Assembly (NCBI GenBank): GCA_024684375.1 | Contig: JAIKWZ010000021.1 | Span: 1-61,217 of the forward strand | Direction: 5' to 3' | Length of the DNA: 61,217 bases | Source of the DNA: Clostridiales bacterium | Lineage (GTDB): Bacteria > Bacillota > Clostridia > Christensenellales > Aristaeellaceae | Shown here: piece after piece, positions 31,339-39,324 of the stretch | How positions within the stretch are numbered: the first letter of the stretch is position 1 | Layout of the letters: each line of letters begins with the position of its first letter | Made by a program: the position numbers and the translations under genes | Notes under the pieces: model-generated | What the model was told of the DNA's origin: nothing | The model's database searches: none | What the model saw: only the letters and a program-made list of their open reading frames with translations

Positions 31339-31925
31339 GTTCCGTACACACTTATGAAGTGGCGGGCGAAAGTCTCGATCTGCTTAAGCGCCCAGCCGGT
31401 CTTGTCGGGCTCACGGTCGCACAGGTGGATCAGCGCGCTTATGGGCGCGGTGTAGGCAAGCGCCAGCGTGTCGGGGTCGTAAGGTTTTAGCAGCCCCATG
31501 TCCATCATGGCAGCGAAGACGCGCGCGAACATATCCCTGAGCCCCGTAAGGAAATGCTTCGTGGCCAGCTCCCGCGCGCGCCCGTCGCGGAACTGCTCTA
31601 TGGACAGCAGCTTGCGGCATTTGACGATCTTTTCGTCCCGGATGGTGAATTCGGCCATGCGCAGGGTCATTTTTACCAGCTCCTCCAGAGACTCCGGCAC
31701 GGGCGGCAGGCGCTCGGGCGAGCCGAAGCGTGAAGCGTAGTAGGCGACCATCTCGTCCAGCAGGGTGTTCCAGATGTCCTCCTTGCTCTTGAAATGCCGG
31801 TACATGGAGGACTTGGCAAGCCCCAGCGAGGCAGTGAGCTCCCTTATGTTGGTGCCGTCGTAGCCTTTTTCGGAAAACATGTCCAGCGCAGCGGAGAGTA
31901 TCCGCTCTTTCGTGTCATTAGCCAT
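31335..31925 (-). CDS. TetR/AcrR-family transcriptional regulator
   Basis: This 196-residue protein has an N-terminal helix-turn-helix of the TetR type (KERILSAALDMFSEKGYDGT; ELTASLGLAKSSMYRHFKSK) and an all-helical ligand domain. The second of two adjacent ATG codons is chosen because it has the better distance from GGAGG. It lies between GH1 and GNAT genes in one operon and could regulate the run in response to a small molecule. No TetR-type palindrome was found by eye. Confidence 0.9.
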   Translation of the reverse strand: MANDTKERILSAALDMFSEKGYDGTNIRELTASLGLAKSSMYRHFKSKEDIWNTLLDEMVAYYASRFGSPERLPPVPESLEELVKMTLRMAEFTIRDEKIVKCRKLLSIEQFRDGRARELATKHFLTGLRDMFARVFAAMMDMGLLKPYDPDTLALAYTAPISALIHLCDREPDKTGWALKQIETFARHFISVYGT

Positions 31926-31944
31926 CATTTCCTCCGCTTGCGGT

Positions 31945-33273
31945 TTACTTTCCCCGGGCGCTGTTTATATAGTCCCTGTACCAGTAGGCGCTCTTTTTCC
32001 ATGTGCGGCGGAGCGTGTCAAAGTCTGTGTGGAGCAGGCCGTATTTGTAGGTATTGCCCGCGCCCCACTCGAAATTGTCCATAAGGGTCCACAGGTAATA
32101 GCCCCTTATGTCTATGCCGTCCCTGAGCAGGCTTTCCACCGACGAGAGCGCGCCCTTCAGGTACTCTATGCGGTCGTCGTCCTGTATGATGCCCGTGGCG
32201 AGGTCGGCGGTCTCCTCGCCCGCGTGGCCGAAACCGTTTTCGGTGATGTACACGGGTATATTCAGACCGTACATTTTGATTATCATCTTCAGCACTTCGG
32301 ACAGCTTTTCGGGGTGGGACACCCGGCGGTCCTCGGCAAAATTCCCGCCCGAGGCGGCCTCGCGCTGCTTTTTGACGCTCACCGGCACGGTGTTGTAGTA
32401 GTTCATGCCGTAGAAGTCGATGGGCAGGTCCGTAAGGCGGAAGTCCTCGTCCTGCATGTCCATGAGGGTGCCTTCCTTTTCGAACTTGTCAAGTATGTAC
32501 GGGCTGTATCCCGTGCCCAGAAGGCGGTCGGTGTAAAACTTCCAGTTCTCCTCGTCCTCGTCCATGGCAAGGGCCAGATCCTCGGGCGCGTCAGTCAGCG
32601 GCACGCGCTTCCAGATGTCGATGACCACGCCGATCTCGCCCTTCGCGCCCGAAGATCTGAACGCCTCCACGCCCGCGCCGCTGGCGGTCATCACGTTGTG
32701 GCGCGCCTGGTTGCCCCAGCGTTTGTTGGTGTAGCCGGGAGCGAAGGCGCCCAGGCCGTAGCCCACGTAAGTGGCGATGGGCTCGTTCACCGTGACCCAG
32801 GTGGGCACGATGTCCCCGTAAAGGCGGAACATAAGGTCAGCGTAATCCTGAAACCAGCGCACGCTGTCGCGGTTCACCCAGCCGCCCCTGTCTTCCAGCG
32901 CCTGGGGCAGGTCCCAGTGGTACAGGGTCACGTTGGGCGCGATCCCCGCCGAGAGCAGCTTTTCGAAGCAGCGTCTGTAGTAGTCCACTCCCGCCTGGTT
33001 GAGCTGGCCCGTGCCCTGCGGCAGCACCCGGCCCCAGGAGATGGACATGCGGTAGGCGTTGACGCCCAGGTCCTCCATGTTCCACAGGTCCACGTCGAAC
33101 AGGCGGTAGCTGTCGCAGGCGTTTTTGCCCGGCGTAGCGCCGTCTTTGACCGCGCCGGGGCGCAGGGCGAACGCGTCCCATATGCTGGGGCCGCGGCCTC
33201 CGTCCAGCCCGCAGCCCTCCACCTGGGCGGAGGAAGTGGCGACACCGAATTTGAAGCCTTCTGGATAGCGCAT
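31945..33273 (-). CDS. GH1 beta-glucosidase-type enzyme
   Basis: This 442-residue cytoplasmic enzyme is a full-length GH1 TIM barrel. The acid/base is Glu164 (TVNEP) and the nucleophile Glu345 (ITENG). FKFGVATSSAQVEG at the start, YRMSISWGRVLPQGTG and LWTLMDNFEWGAGNTYKYG are family motifs. It hydrolyses beta-glucosides or related disaccharides. There is no phospho-sugar pocket signature that I can assign, so plain beta-glucosidase is preferred. It follows a metallophosphoesterase gene by 21 bp and precedes the TetR gene by 16-20 bp. Confidence 0.94.
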   Translation of the reverse strand: MRYPEGFKFGVATSSAQVEGCGLDGGRGPSIWDAFALRPGAVKDGATPGKNACDSYRLFDVDLWNMEDLGVNAYRMSISWGRVLPQGTGQLNQAGVDYYRRCFEKLLSAGIAPNVTLYHWDLPQALEDRGGWVNRDSVRWFQDYADLMFRLYGDIVPTWVTVNEPIATYVGYGLGAFAPGYTNKRWGNQARHNVMTASGAGVEAFRSSGAKGEIGVVIDIWKRVPLTDAPEDLALAMDEDEENWKFYTDRLLGTGYSPYILDKFEKEGTLMDMQDEDFRLTDLPIDFYGMNYYNTVPVSVKKQREAASGGNFAEDRRVSHPEKLSEVLKMIIKMYGLNIPVYITENGFGHAGEETADLATGIIQDDDRIEYLKGALSSVESLLRDGIDIRGYYLWTLMDNFEWGAGNTYKYGLLHTDFDTLRRTWKKSAYWYRDYINSARGK

Positions 33274-33294
33274 GACGTTTTCTCCTTTACGGTT

Positions 33295-34161
33295 TTATTC
33301 GCCGATGATGTACTCGTTCAGGTGCCCGGCGATGCCCTGCGAGACGCCGTACTGCCACAGACCGTCTTTGAGCGGCGCGGCGCACTGAAAGTGCAGGTGC
33401 CCCGTGAATACTGCCCTGACGTTGTTTTTTTCGTCCAGCAGCATTTTGACGAACTCGGTGTTCTCGGTTGGGCAGCCGCTGTGATTCAGTATAAAATAGT
33501 CGTAATCACCCGCCTGTGAGAGGGCGGAGCGGTTCATTTCGGTCAGTATGGGGGCGTGTATGGCCACCAGCAGGGGCTTGCCCGTCTTCGCGCAGGCCTC
33601 AAGCGCGTTAAGCTGTTCAGATGTTATCCTGAGGTCGCTGTCGTCCAGGCCAAGCAAAAGCAGGTCGCCGAAATCGAGGACCTGAAACGGCTTGTCCATA
33701 AGGCAAGCGGCGGGCGGTACGCCCTGTTCGTGCCTGTGCTCATGGGCAAGGTTTTCGTGGTTGCCCCTCACCGCCATGTACGGGCGCGGGAAAGCGCTGA
33801 GCTGCCTGTCCAGATACCTCACGTTCGCGAAAGAGATATAGTCCAGCAGGTCTCCCGTAAGGATCAGGCAGTCGCAGTCCTGTGAGGCGAAGAGCAGGTT
33901 CTCAAAGTGCGTTTGCGCGGAGACGAGGCGCTCGGGAGGCAGCGCGCCCTCGTGTTTGAGGGCGAAGTAATCCCGGGTCGCGCGCCAGCCCCGCTCGGTC
34001 TCAAGCGCGCGGCTGACCTGCCCGGGGCTTGAAAGCGCGTCCCACACGGACAGGTGCGTGTCCGAAAAGTGGCAAAAGCGCCTCTTCTTCACGCCCGGTA
34101 TCGGTATCGTGTACATATGCGGCTTTACGGACGCGGGGAACGGGGAGGAGGATATGGGCAT
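33295..34161 (-). CDS. Calcineurin-like metallophosphoesterase
   Basis: This 288-residue protein has the binuclear-metal motifs of the calcineurin-like phosphoesterase family: FSDTHL (D-x-H), LTGDLLDY (G-D), RGNHEN (G-N-H-E/D) and FTGHLHFQ (G-H-x-H). The protein or small-molecule target is unknown; the class includes phosphodiesterases for nucleotides and lipids. It begins two bases after the stop of the Imm32-like gene and precedes GH1 by 21 bp. Confidence 0.9.
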   Translation of the reverse strand: MPISSSPFPASVKPHMYTIPIPGVKKRRFCHFSDTHLSVWDALSSPGQVSRALETERGWRATRDYFALKHEGALPPERLVSAQTHFENLLFASQDCDCLILTGDLLDYISFANVRYLDRQLSAFPRPYMAVRGNHENLAHEHRHEQGVPPAACLMDKPFQVLDFGDLLLLGLDDSDLRITSEQLNALEACAKTGKPLLVAIHAPILTEMNRSALSQAGDYDYFILNHSGCPTENTEFVKMLLDEKNNVRAVFTGHLHFQCAAPLKDGLWQYGVSQGIAGHLNEYIIGE

Positions 34162-34163
34162 AT

Positions 34164-34382
34164 TTATCTCTCCGTTTTTTCAACGATAAGCTCCAAAGAG
34201 CCGTCTTCCAGCGAATTGAATTCGTCCAGGTGGAAGTGGTCGTCGGCGGGGGAGTTCGCCAGCGCGCTCAGGTGGTCAGCGAGCGAGAGCAGGCCTTCAC
34301 GGTTGGCGGAAATGACCACCGCGCCGTTTTCGGCCCTGACGCTCACGCTGAACCCGTCGATCCAGTTGAATCTCATACGCAC
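34164..34382 (-). CDS. Imm32-like small protein
   Basis: This 72-residue acidic protein contains ISANREGLLSLADHL, HFHLDEFNSLEDGSLELIVE near its C-terminus. That pattern resembles the Imm32 family of proposed immunity proteins (polymorphic toxin systems), although many such proteins have no known toxin. No toxin gene is adjacent. It lies between a DMT transporter (3 bp before) and a phosphoesterase (2 bp after), clearly in one operon. The match is by pattern only. Confidence 0.6.
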   Translation of the reverse strand: MRMRFNWIDGFSVSVRAENGAVVISANREGLLSLADHLSALANSPADDHFHLDEFNSLEDGSLELIVEKTER

Positions 34383-34385
34383 CTC

Positions 34386-34808
34386 TTAGCCGTTTATTAT
34401 CGCTATGCCGATCAGGCAGAGCGCCGCGCCGAGCAGCTTTTTCCAGCTGAGCGCCTCGTCAAAGCACAGCCGGCCCACGAGTATCAGTATCACCGCCAGA
34501 AAGCAGCTTTGCACCAGCGCGGCGGTGCTCACCTGCCAGCCCGCCTTGTACGCGTACATGAAGCCCGCCTCGAGGCCCACTATCACCAGCCCCAGCGCGA
34601 AGGGCGCCCAGTTGAGTTTTCCGTATTCCTTTATCAGGCTGCCGCCGCCCAGCGCGAAGTGCAGCCCCAGGCTCACCAGCGCGGCGATAAGGTAGGTGAG
34701 CGTGAGGGAAGCGAATGGGCTTATGTCCTCCGGCACGGATTTGGAGCTTATGTGGTACACCGTGTTGGACAGCACGGCAAGCGCGATGGGCCAGATGTAT
34801 GAGAACAA
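34386..34808 (-). CDS. EamA/DMT-family small membrane transporter
   Basis: This 140-residue protein has one EamA repeat of four helices (ALAVLSNTVYHISSKSVPED; LTLTYLIAALVSLGLHFAL; APFALGLVIVGLEAGFMYAY; KLLGAALCLIGIAIING), so it may dimerise like EmrE. It could export drugs or amino-acid-like compounds. The start is a TTG with GGAGG seven bases before it. It is the first gene of the run down to 30242. Confidence 0.82.
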   Translation of the reverse strand: MFSYIWPIALAVLSNTVYHISSKSVPEDISPFASLTLTYLIAALVSLGLHFALGGGSLIKEYGKLNWAPFALGLVIVGLEAGFMYAYKAGWQVSTAALVQSCFLAVILILVGRLCFDEALSWKKLLGAALCLIGIAIING

Positions 34809-34900
34809 TTTCTCACCTCCGATGGCGGCGCGGTTTATAGAAACCGTTTATTTTTCTACTTGTATATTTCACACTTTATCTTGATTGAAATTTGATAGGA

Positions 34901-34972
34901 TCATGATTTCTTTTTCCTAATAACATAAAAAACCAATAAAATGAGACCAACAGTAACTATAACTCCAAGCAT
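34901..34972 (-). CDS. 23-residue single-helix membrane microprotein
   Basis: This reading frame (ATG at 34972, TGA at 34901) encodes 23 residues: MLGVIVTVGLILLVFYVI, then a positively charged RKKKS tail, the shape of a single membrane helix with a cytoplasmic basic end. Its ATG lies inside the last codons of the 365-residue gene, overlapping it by 16 bases in another frame, with GGAAGGGA just upstream. This favours translational coupling. It is too short for ordinary gene finding and I know no matching family. It could be a toxin-like peptide or a membrane partner of its upstream neighbour. Confidence 0.5.
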   Translation of the reverse strand: MLGVIVTVGLILLVFYVIRKKKS

Positions 34973-36054
34973 GTCCCTTCCACCTTTTCATCAACTATAT
35001 AGACTTCCTTATCTTTAATGTATAATTCTACTGGATCATTCTGAAGACGCTTGATTCGGTTTATAGAATCTATAAATGGTGCCGTTCCGCTTTTTTTATA
35101 AACGCTAAGTTTTTTAATCTGTGTATCAGTGGAAACATACTTACTCGCATCAGCTTTGAAAAAACGATCAAGATGTCCGGGAACATGGCTAAATGCCTTC
35201 GCATAGAGTTCATCAATATCATTAAGAATTGGCGAAAAGCTTTGTCCGAATGCGGATTCTAAATAGTTTTTTGTCCATTTACAGCATTCTAAGTATTGTT
35301 TATCATAGGCTTCCTTTTCAGCGATAAAACGGTCTCGAATATGAATCAGGTTTTCTTCGCTGAAATTTCCAATGAGAAAGATTTCAAGAAATTCTGTATA
35401 GGTGCGAATATAAAACGCGAGATGATAATTCTGCAAGTATTTACGCAATTTGTTTACTAAATCATTAGCTTTGCCTACAGTATGAAAAGTTTTATCTGAT
35501 AAAAGTATCTGAAAAACTTGTTTTTTGTATAATTCTTCACTCTGACTGGCTTCACGTCTTATGTTGCCAACATGAGAAAGCATATGTTTTTTATATGATA
35601 TATCATCACTGTTGTATTTATAATCATCAACTGTTTGATTTAACACTTTAAGGTTGCCTGCAAGTTTAGCCTCTTCTTTGTCAAACATGAAATTCAATAT
35701 TTCACGCTGAGTCTCACTTATCTCGTTAAGCTTGCTTTGAATACTCACTAAAGCCATAGCGATAAACATCTGCGTTGGGTCAGGGGCCACTTGGGTCAAA
35801 CGTGCTTGTTTGAAAGAACCGTCCATTACTCCTGACCCCATAAATGCATTCTCGTTTTTGAATTTTGATAATTTCATTTTGCTAAAGCCTTTTGGAAGAG
35901 TAACTTTATAGATTCCTTCACCGCCTGGTTGTGGTATACTTTGAACAAATTGATACAATGAACTTCCTGCAGCTCCAAGGGAAGAAACAGGAATCTCTCT
36001 GTGCGAGTCTGGAATAATATCAACTTTTTCTGTTTTATAATGAATTTCATCCAT
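34957..36054 (-). CDS. Orphan protein in an AT-rich island
   Basis: This 365-residue protein resembles nothing I can name. It is mostly hydrophilic and, from about residue 95, looks largely helical with many Lys and Glu residues (SKLNEISETQREILNFMF; HIRDRFIAEKEAYDKQYL), so a coiled-coil or helical bundle is possible. The N-terminus has no signal peptide. A short stretch LGAAGSSLYQFVQSIPQPGG is glycine/serine-rich. The gene is clearly more AT-rich than the GH genes on both sides, as is its flank, suggesting horizontal acquisition. The 23-residue membrane frame overlaps its 3' end. Confidence 0.72.
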   Translation of the reverse strand: MDEIHYKTEKVDIIPDSHREIPVSSLGAAGSSLYQFVQSIPQPGGEGIYKVTLPKGFSKMKLSKFKNENAFMGSGVMDGSFKQARLTQVAPDPTQMFIAMALVSIQSKLNEISETQREILNFMFDKEEAKLAGNLKVLNQTVDDYKYNSDDISYKKHMLSHVGNIRREASQSEELYKKQVFQILLSDKTFHTVGKANDLVNKLRKYLQNYHLAFYIRTYTEFLEIFLIGNFSEENLIHIRDRFIAEKEAYDKQYLECCKWTKNYLESAFGQSFSPILNDIDELYAKAFSHVPGHLDRFFKADASKYVSTDTQIKKLSVYKKSGTAPFIDSINRIKRLQNDPVELYIKDKEVYIVDEKVEGTCLEL

Positions 36055-36157
36055 CCTTCAAAACTCCTTCATTACCAGATAAATATATACGGAAATTGTT
36101 TTGCATGGTTTTGAATCAGTATTGTCTTTTTATAGAGGAGATAGTTTATATTTTTTC

Positions 36158-37972
36158 TTATTTGGAATTTATGAGCGGCATTTCCGTCATGCGCAGCTTG
36201 GCGCAGCCGTAGGGATACAGCGTCTTGGTCTCGGCCTCGCCTGCAGGTTCCGTCCCGGGCAGTTTGGCGCACACCGTGTCGTAGCCGTCTTCGTAATCCC
36301 ACTTAATGGGGCGCATCGGTATGTCCAGCGTCACGGGCGGCCAGGCGGAGGAGAAGGGCGTTTTGTTCACGGCGCGTTCCTCGGGCTTGCCGGGCTCGCC
36401 GCAGAAAGCGTAATTCCACTTGCCGGCGGGGATGAGCTCCCAGTCGCAGTAGGGGTATTTTCTTTCCACGCCGTCTCTAACGTACTCCAGCTTTTTCTGT
36501 ATGAAGGGGATGGGCAGGCTGAACAGGAGCGAGCCGCACTTCACGCTCCTGAGCCCGTTCGGGCGGTCGATAAAGCGGGGGGAGGACTCAAACGAGATCT
36601 CGATCACCTGCCCGCTGCCCGCTGGGATGTCGAAACACAGGTCGCAGGTCTTATGCGCCGCGCCGTTCACTTTCAGGTTTTCGGCGAAGGAGGGCACGCG
36701 CACCTCGAGACGGAAGGGTTTTTCCGCGTCCACGGTGTATTTGAGCGTGTTTTTGAAGGGATATTCGCTGTCCAGGCGCAGGGTGAAGTCCTTGGTCGTC
36801 AGCACGGAAGGCACGGGTACGGCGCTTAACACCGCGCTTTCGCTGTGCATGAACGCGGACAGGGCGAATTTGGGCCAGCCCTGGCTGAAATTCGACGTGC
36901 AGCAGCCGTAACCGGGCTCCAGGCCGAACAGGTGCGATTCCGGGCCGTTGGTGCGGAATATGGGCTTGCCCGGGAAACGGATGCACGCGATCTGGTTGCT
37001 CATCTGGTCGTACTGGTGCGTCCACATGTCGTCAGACAGGGTTGCGGGCAGGGCGTTGAACGCCACGGTCTCCAGCCTTTCGGCCCACTTTTTGTCGCCC
37101 GTGTACGCGTAGAGCAACTCCAGGGAGTACATCTGCTCCACCACCGCGCACAGCTCGGTGCCCTGTATGGGACTCAGGCCCGACAGGCACTCGTCCCCGG
37201 TGAAGAGCTCCACAGGCGTGCCGTTGTATTCTTTGAGGATACCGTACAGCCGCCCCGCCCTGTCGGTGTAGGGAAGGTCAAGCAGTTCGCAGGTGACGGC
37301 TTCTTCCTTGAGCATCATCGCCAGGTTCACTATGTGGGTGTCGTAGGTCCACTTATTAAGGGGACGCTTCCACAGGGGGGACATCTTTTCGTAGTCGGTG
37401 CCCTGGGCCGCCAGCAGCTTCGCGAGCTCCTTTATCCAGAGTTCTGGCTTGAGCCTCCACAGTTCGTTCAGGCAGATGAACGCCTCGAACCAGCGGTGTT
37501 CGCCCCAGCAGAACAGCTTGACTTCGCCGCCTGAAAGCAGATCGAAATAGTTTTTCATCACGCGCCGCGCGGCGGCGATCGCGCGTTCGTCCCCCGAGCA
37601 CTGCCAGTACACGGTGAGCGCCTTAGAGATCAACTGCACCGCCCAGGTGTCGTACTTCGGGCGTTCCTCTTTTTTGCAGGGGCAGATCCAGCCGTCTTCC
37701 TGCTGCCCGGCGAGGATCGCGTCCACGTAGCGCTTGGCGGTGGCTTTCATGGCTTCGTCATCCAGCAGGTACGCGAGGGGGATGAAGCCGTCCAGCCAGT
37801 AAGGCACCCGTTCCCAGGCGTCCCGGTCTCCGCCTATCCAGGCGGAATCCCTTACGTCCGGCCACACTTCGTGCAGGTGGCCGCTTAGGCCGTTTGCCTG
37901 TATAGTGAGCTGGTCTCTGAGCCAGCCCGCGGGTTTGAGTTCCTTTGACGTGTAGAATCGCCATTTGCCCAT
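36158..37972 (-). CDS. GH127-family glycosidase (beta-L-arabinofuranosidase-like)
   Basis: This 604-residue protein matches the GH127 (former DUF1680) family. LFTGDECLSGLSPIQGTELC carries the acidic and Cys residues around the active site, and GYGCCTSNFSQGW has the paired Cys, one of which is the nucleophile and the other a zinc ligand in GH127. An (alpha/alpha)6 barrel is followed by beta domains. ATG at 37972 is preferred over a GTG at 37981 because GAGGTG is correctly spaced. It lies about 99 bp after the second URO-D-like gene. Arabinose release is the best guess; related families act on other sugars. Confidence 0.85.
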   Translation of the reverse strand: MGKWRFYTSKELKPAGWLRDQLTIQANGLSGHLHEVWPDVRDSAWIGGDRDAWERVPYWLDGFIPLAYLLDDEAMKATAKRYVDAILAGQQEDGWICPCKKEERPKYDTWAVQLISKALTVYWQCSGDERAIAAARRVMKNYFDLLSGGEVKLFCWGEHRWFEAFICLNELWRLKPELWIKELAKLLAAQGTDYEKMSPLWKRPLNKWTYDTHIVNLAMMLKEEAVTCELLDLPYTDRAGRLYGILKEYNGTPVELFTGDECLSGLSPIQGTELCAVVEQMYSLELLYAYTGDKKWAERLETVAFNALPATLSDDMWTHQYDQMSNQIACIRFPGKPIFRTNGPESHLFGLEPGYGCCTSNFSQGWPKFALSAFMHSESAVLSAVPVPSVLTTKDFTLRLDSEYPFKNTLKYTVDAEKPFRLEVRVPSFAENLKVNGAAHKTCDLCFDIPAGSGQVIEISFESSPRFIDRPNGLRSVKCGSLLFSLPIPFIQKKLEYVRDGVERKYPYCDWELIPAGKWNYAFCGEPGKPEERAVNKTPFSSAWPPVTLDIPMRPIKWDYEDGYDTVCAKLPGTEPAGEAETKTLYPYGCAKLRMTEMPLINSK

Positions 37973-38071
37973 ATCATGCACCTCGTAAAAGTGGTCGATG
38001 GTCAGTTGGAAGAAGGACCGCCGCGGCGAAACGCGCCCCGCGATGGCGCGCGGAAAAAGCGCCTGAGACAG

Positions 38072-39124
38072 CTAACAGCTCCTGAACACCGACAGATACG
38101 CCTTGATCCTCTCGTCGTCCGTATCCGCGTCGATGCCCACGCAGGAAAAATACAGTTTTTCATCGCCGCCGAAAGCGGATATCGCCTCGTCGGTGTCCGC
38201 CTTTATCGCGGCGCGGTCCGCGGCCTTGAGCTTCACCGGGGAGTAGCGGATGTTGCATAACATGTCCCGCCGCCCATGCGCGTCAAGCGCGGAAGCGATC
38301 CTGCCAAGGTCGCTGCCCGCGCCGATCTCTATGAATTTAAGGTTTGGCACCTTAAGGTAGCCCTCTATCACGTTTTCCATGTTGTTTCCGCAGTGGTGTA
38401 TGCCGAAAACGGGGAACGCCTCCGCCAGGAGCGTGTCGTATTCCAGCAGGAAGTTCTCGTACATTCTGTTGGAGATCATGGTCACGGAACAGTTGCTGGT
38501 CAGGTACACTTCCGGCAGCGCCTGCTTGACTATGGAGGTCACGCCGCCGGACACAACGGGCGACACCGCGTACAGGCGTTTGCCTATGTCAAGGCTCAGC
38601 CGCGTCGCCGCGTCAAGCAGACAGCGCGCCAGGTCGGGGTCGTCGTAGTAGTCAACGAGCAGCTGCTGGCCCCTCAGATCCATGGCGATGTTCTGGATGC
38701 CCTGCAGGTTTATGGCGCTCTCCACGGCTCCGAAACGCTCCTGCAGGTATTTTATCTGGTCTTCCACCTTCTGCCAGAGGGGGGAGGCGTCCAGCTCGGG
38801 CGCTTTCAGCGCGTACACTGCTTCTTCGTCCAGTTCGGGGCAGTGCACCTCGGGAGCGTCGCCCTTTGAAAACTCCACCTCGCAGCCCAGGAGCTGGGAG
38901 TAGAGGAAGCCCGCCGCGATCAGGTCCGAAAACAGTATGGGGCGCGGGGCGGGGTCTTTTTCGCCTATGCCGTAATCGCCGAAATGCTCGTAGAGCGCTC
39001 TGCGCATGTCCCGGTCGTTCTCCACGCGGCGGGGCGCGTCAAAAAAGAAGCCCTCGTCAAAGTCGATGCCCGCGTATCTGTGCCACCAGGAAGTGTGGAA
39101 GGAGATGTCGACGTTCGTCTTCAA
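38072..39124 (-). CDS. Second uroporphyrinogen decarboxylase-fold protein
   Basis: This 350-residue protein is a divergent URO-D-superfamily member. GIHHCGNNMENV (His244, Cys245) and a later Cys290 (DMLCNIRYSP) are possible zinc ligands, as in corrinoid methyltransferases; the spacing differs from the copy at 12008. The two share little sequence beyond the fold-level pattern. The start is TTG at 39124 with GGAG about 11 bases upstream. It is the first gene of a two-gene unit with the GH127 enzyme, repeating the arrangement of the copy next to GH2. A heme role is unlikely. Confidence 0.75.
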   Translation of the reverse strand: MKTNVDISFHTSWWHRYAGIDFDEGFFFDAPRRVENDRDMRRALYEHFGDYGIGEKDPAPRPILFSDLIAAGFLYSQLLGCEVEFSKGDAPEVHCPELDEEAVYALKAPELDASPLWQKVEDQIKYLQERFGAVESAINLQGIQNIAMDLRGQQLLVDYYDDPDLARCLLDAATRLSLDIGKRLYAVSPVVSGGVTSIVKQALPEVYLTSNCSVTMISNRMYENFLLEYDTLLAEAFPVFGIHHCGNNMENVIEGYLKVPNLKFIEIGAGSDLGRIASALDAHGRRDMLCNIRYSPVKLKAADRAAIKADTDEAISAFGGDEKLYFSCVGIDADTDDERIKAYLSVFRSC

Positions 39125-39155
39125 TTTATGTCACGCTCCGATCGCTGTTTTGATG

Positions 39156-39185
39156 ATTATAGCATAAAAAAAGCGCTCAAGGCAA
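39156..39185 (-). promoter_or_regulatory. Promoter of the URO-D/GH127 unit
   Basis: On the minus strand TTGCCT (39185-39180) and perfect TATAAT (39161-39156) are separated by 18 bp. Confidence 0.65.
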
Positions 39186-39266
39186 CAATCGGGTACCAAA
39201 CGGACCGGCAGAACGATCATCGCAACAGCGCGCGGTAAACACAGCAATATCTGTTATTGTAATGCC

Positions 39267-39296
39267 TTGCACTATCCGTCGGCGCGGCGGTATAAT
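39267..39296 (+). promoter_or_regulatory. Promoter of the GH43 gene
   Basis: TTGCAC (39267-39272) and perfect TATAAT (39291-39296) are separated by 18 bp. It is divergent from the promoter at 39156-39185, so a shared regulator of both sugar units could bind between them. Confidence 0.68.
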
Positions 39297-39324
39297 ATGG
39301 AAAAACCTGTGCGGAGGAACGGAC

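Noticed and set aside
31879..33519. A 546-codon plus-strand open frame opposite TetR, GH1 and the phosphoesterase
   Set aside because: It covers three genes with clear motifs on the minus strand; length comes from GC-rich composition.
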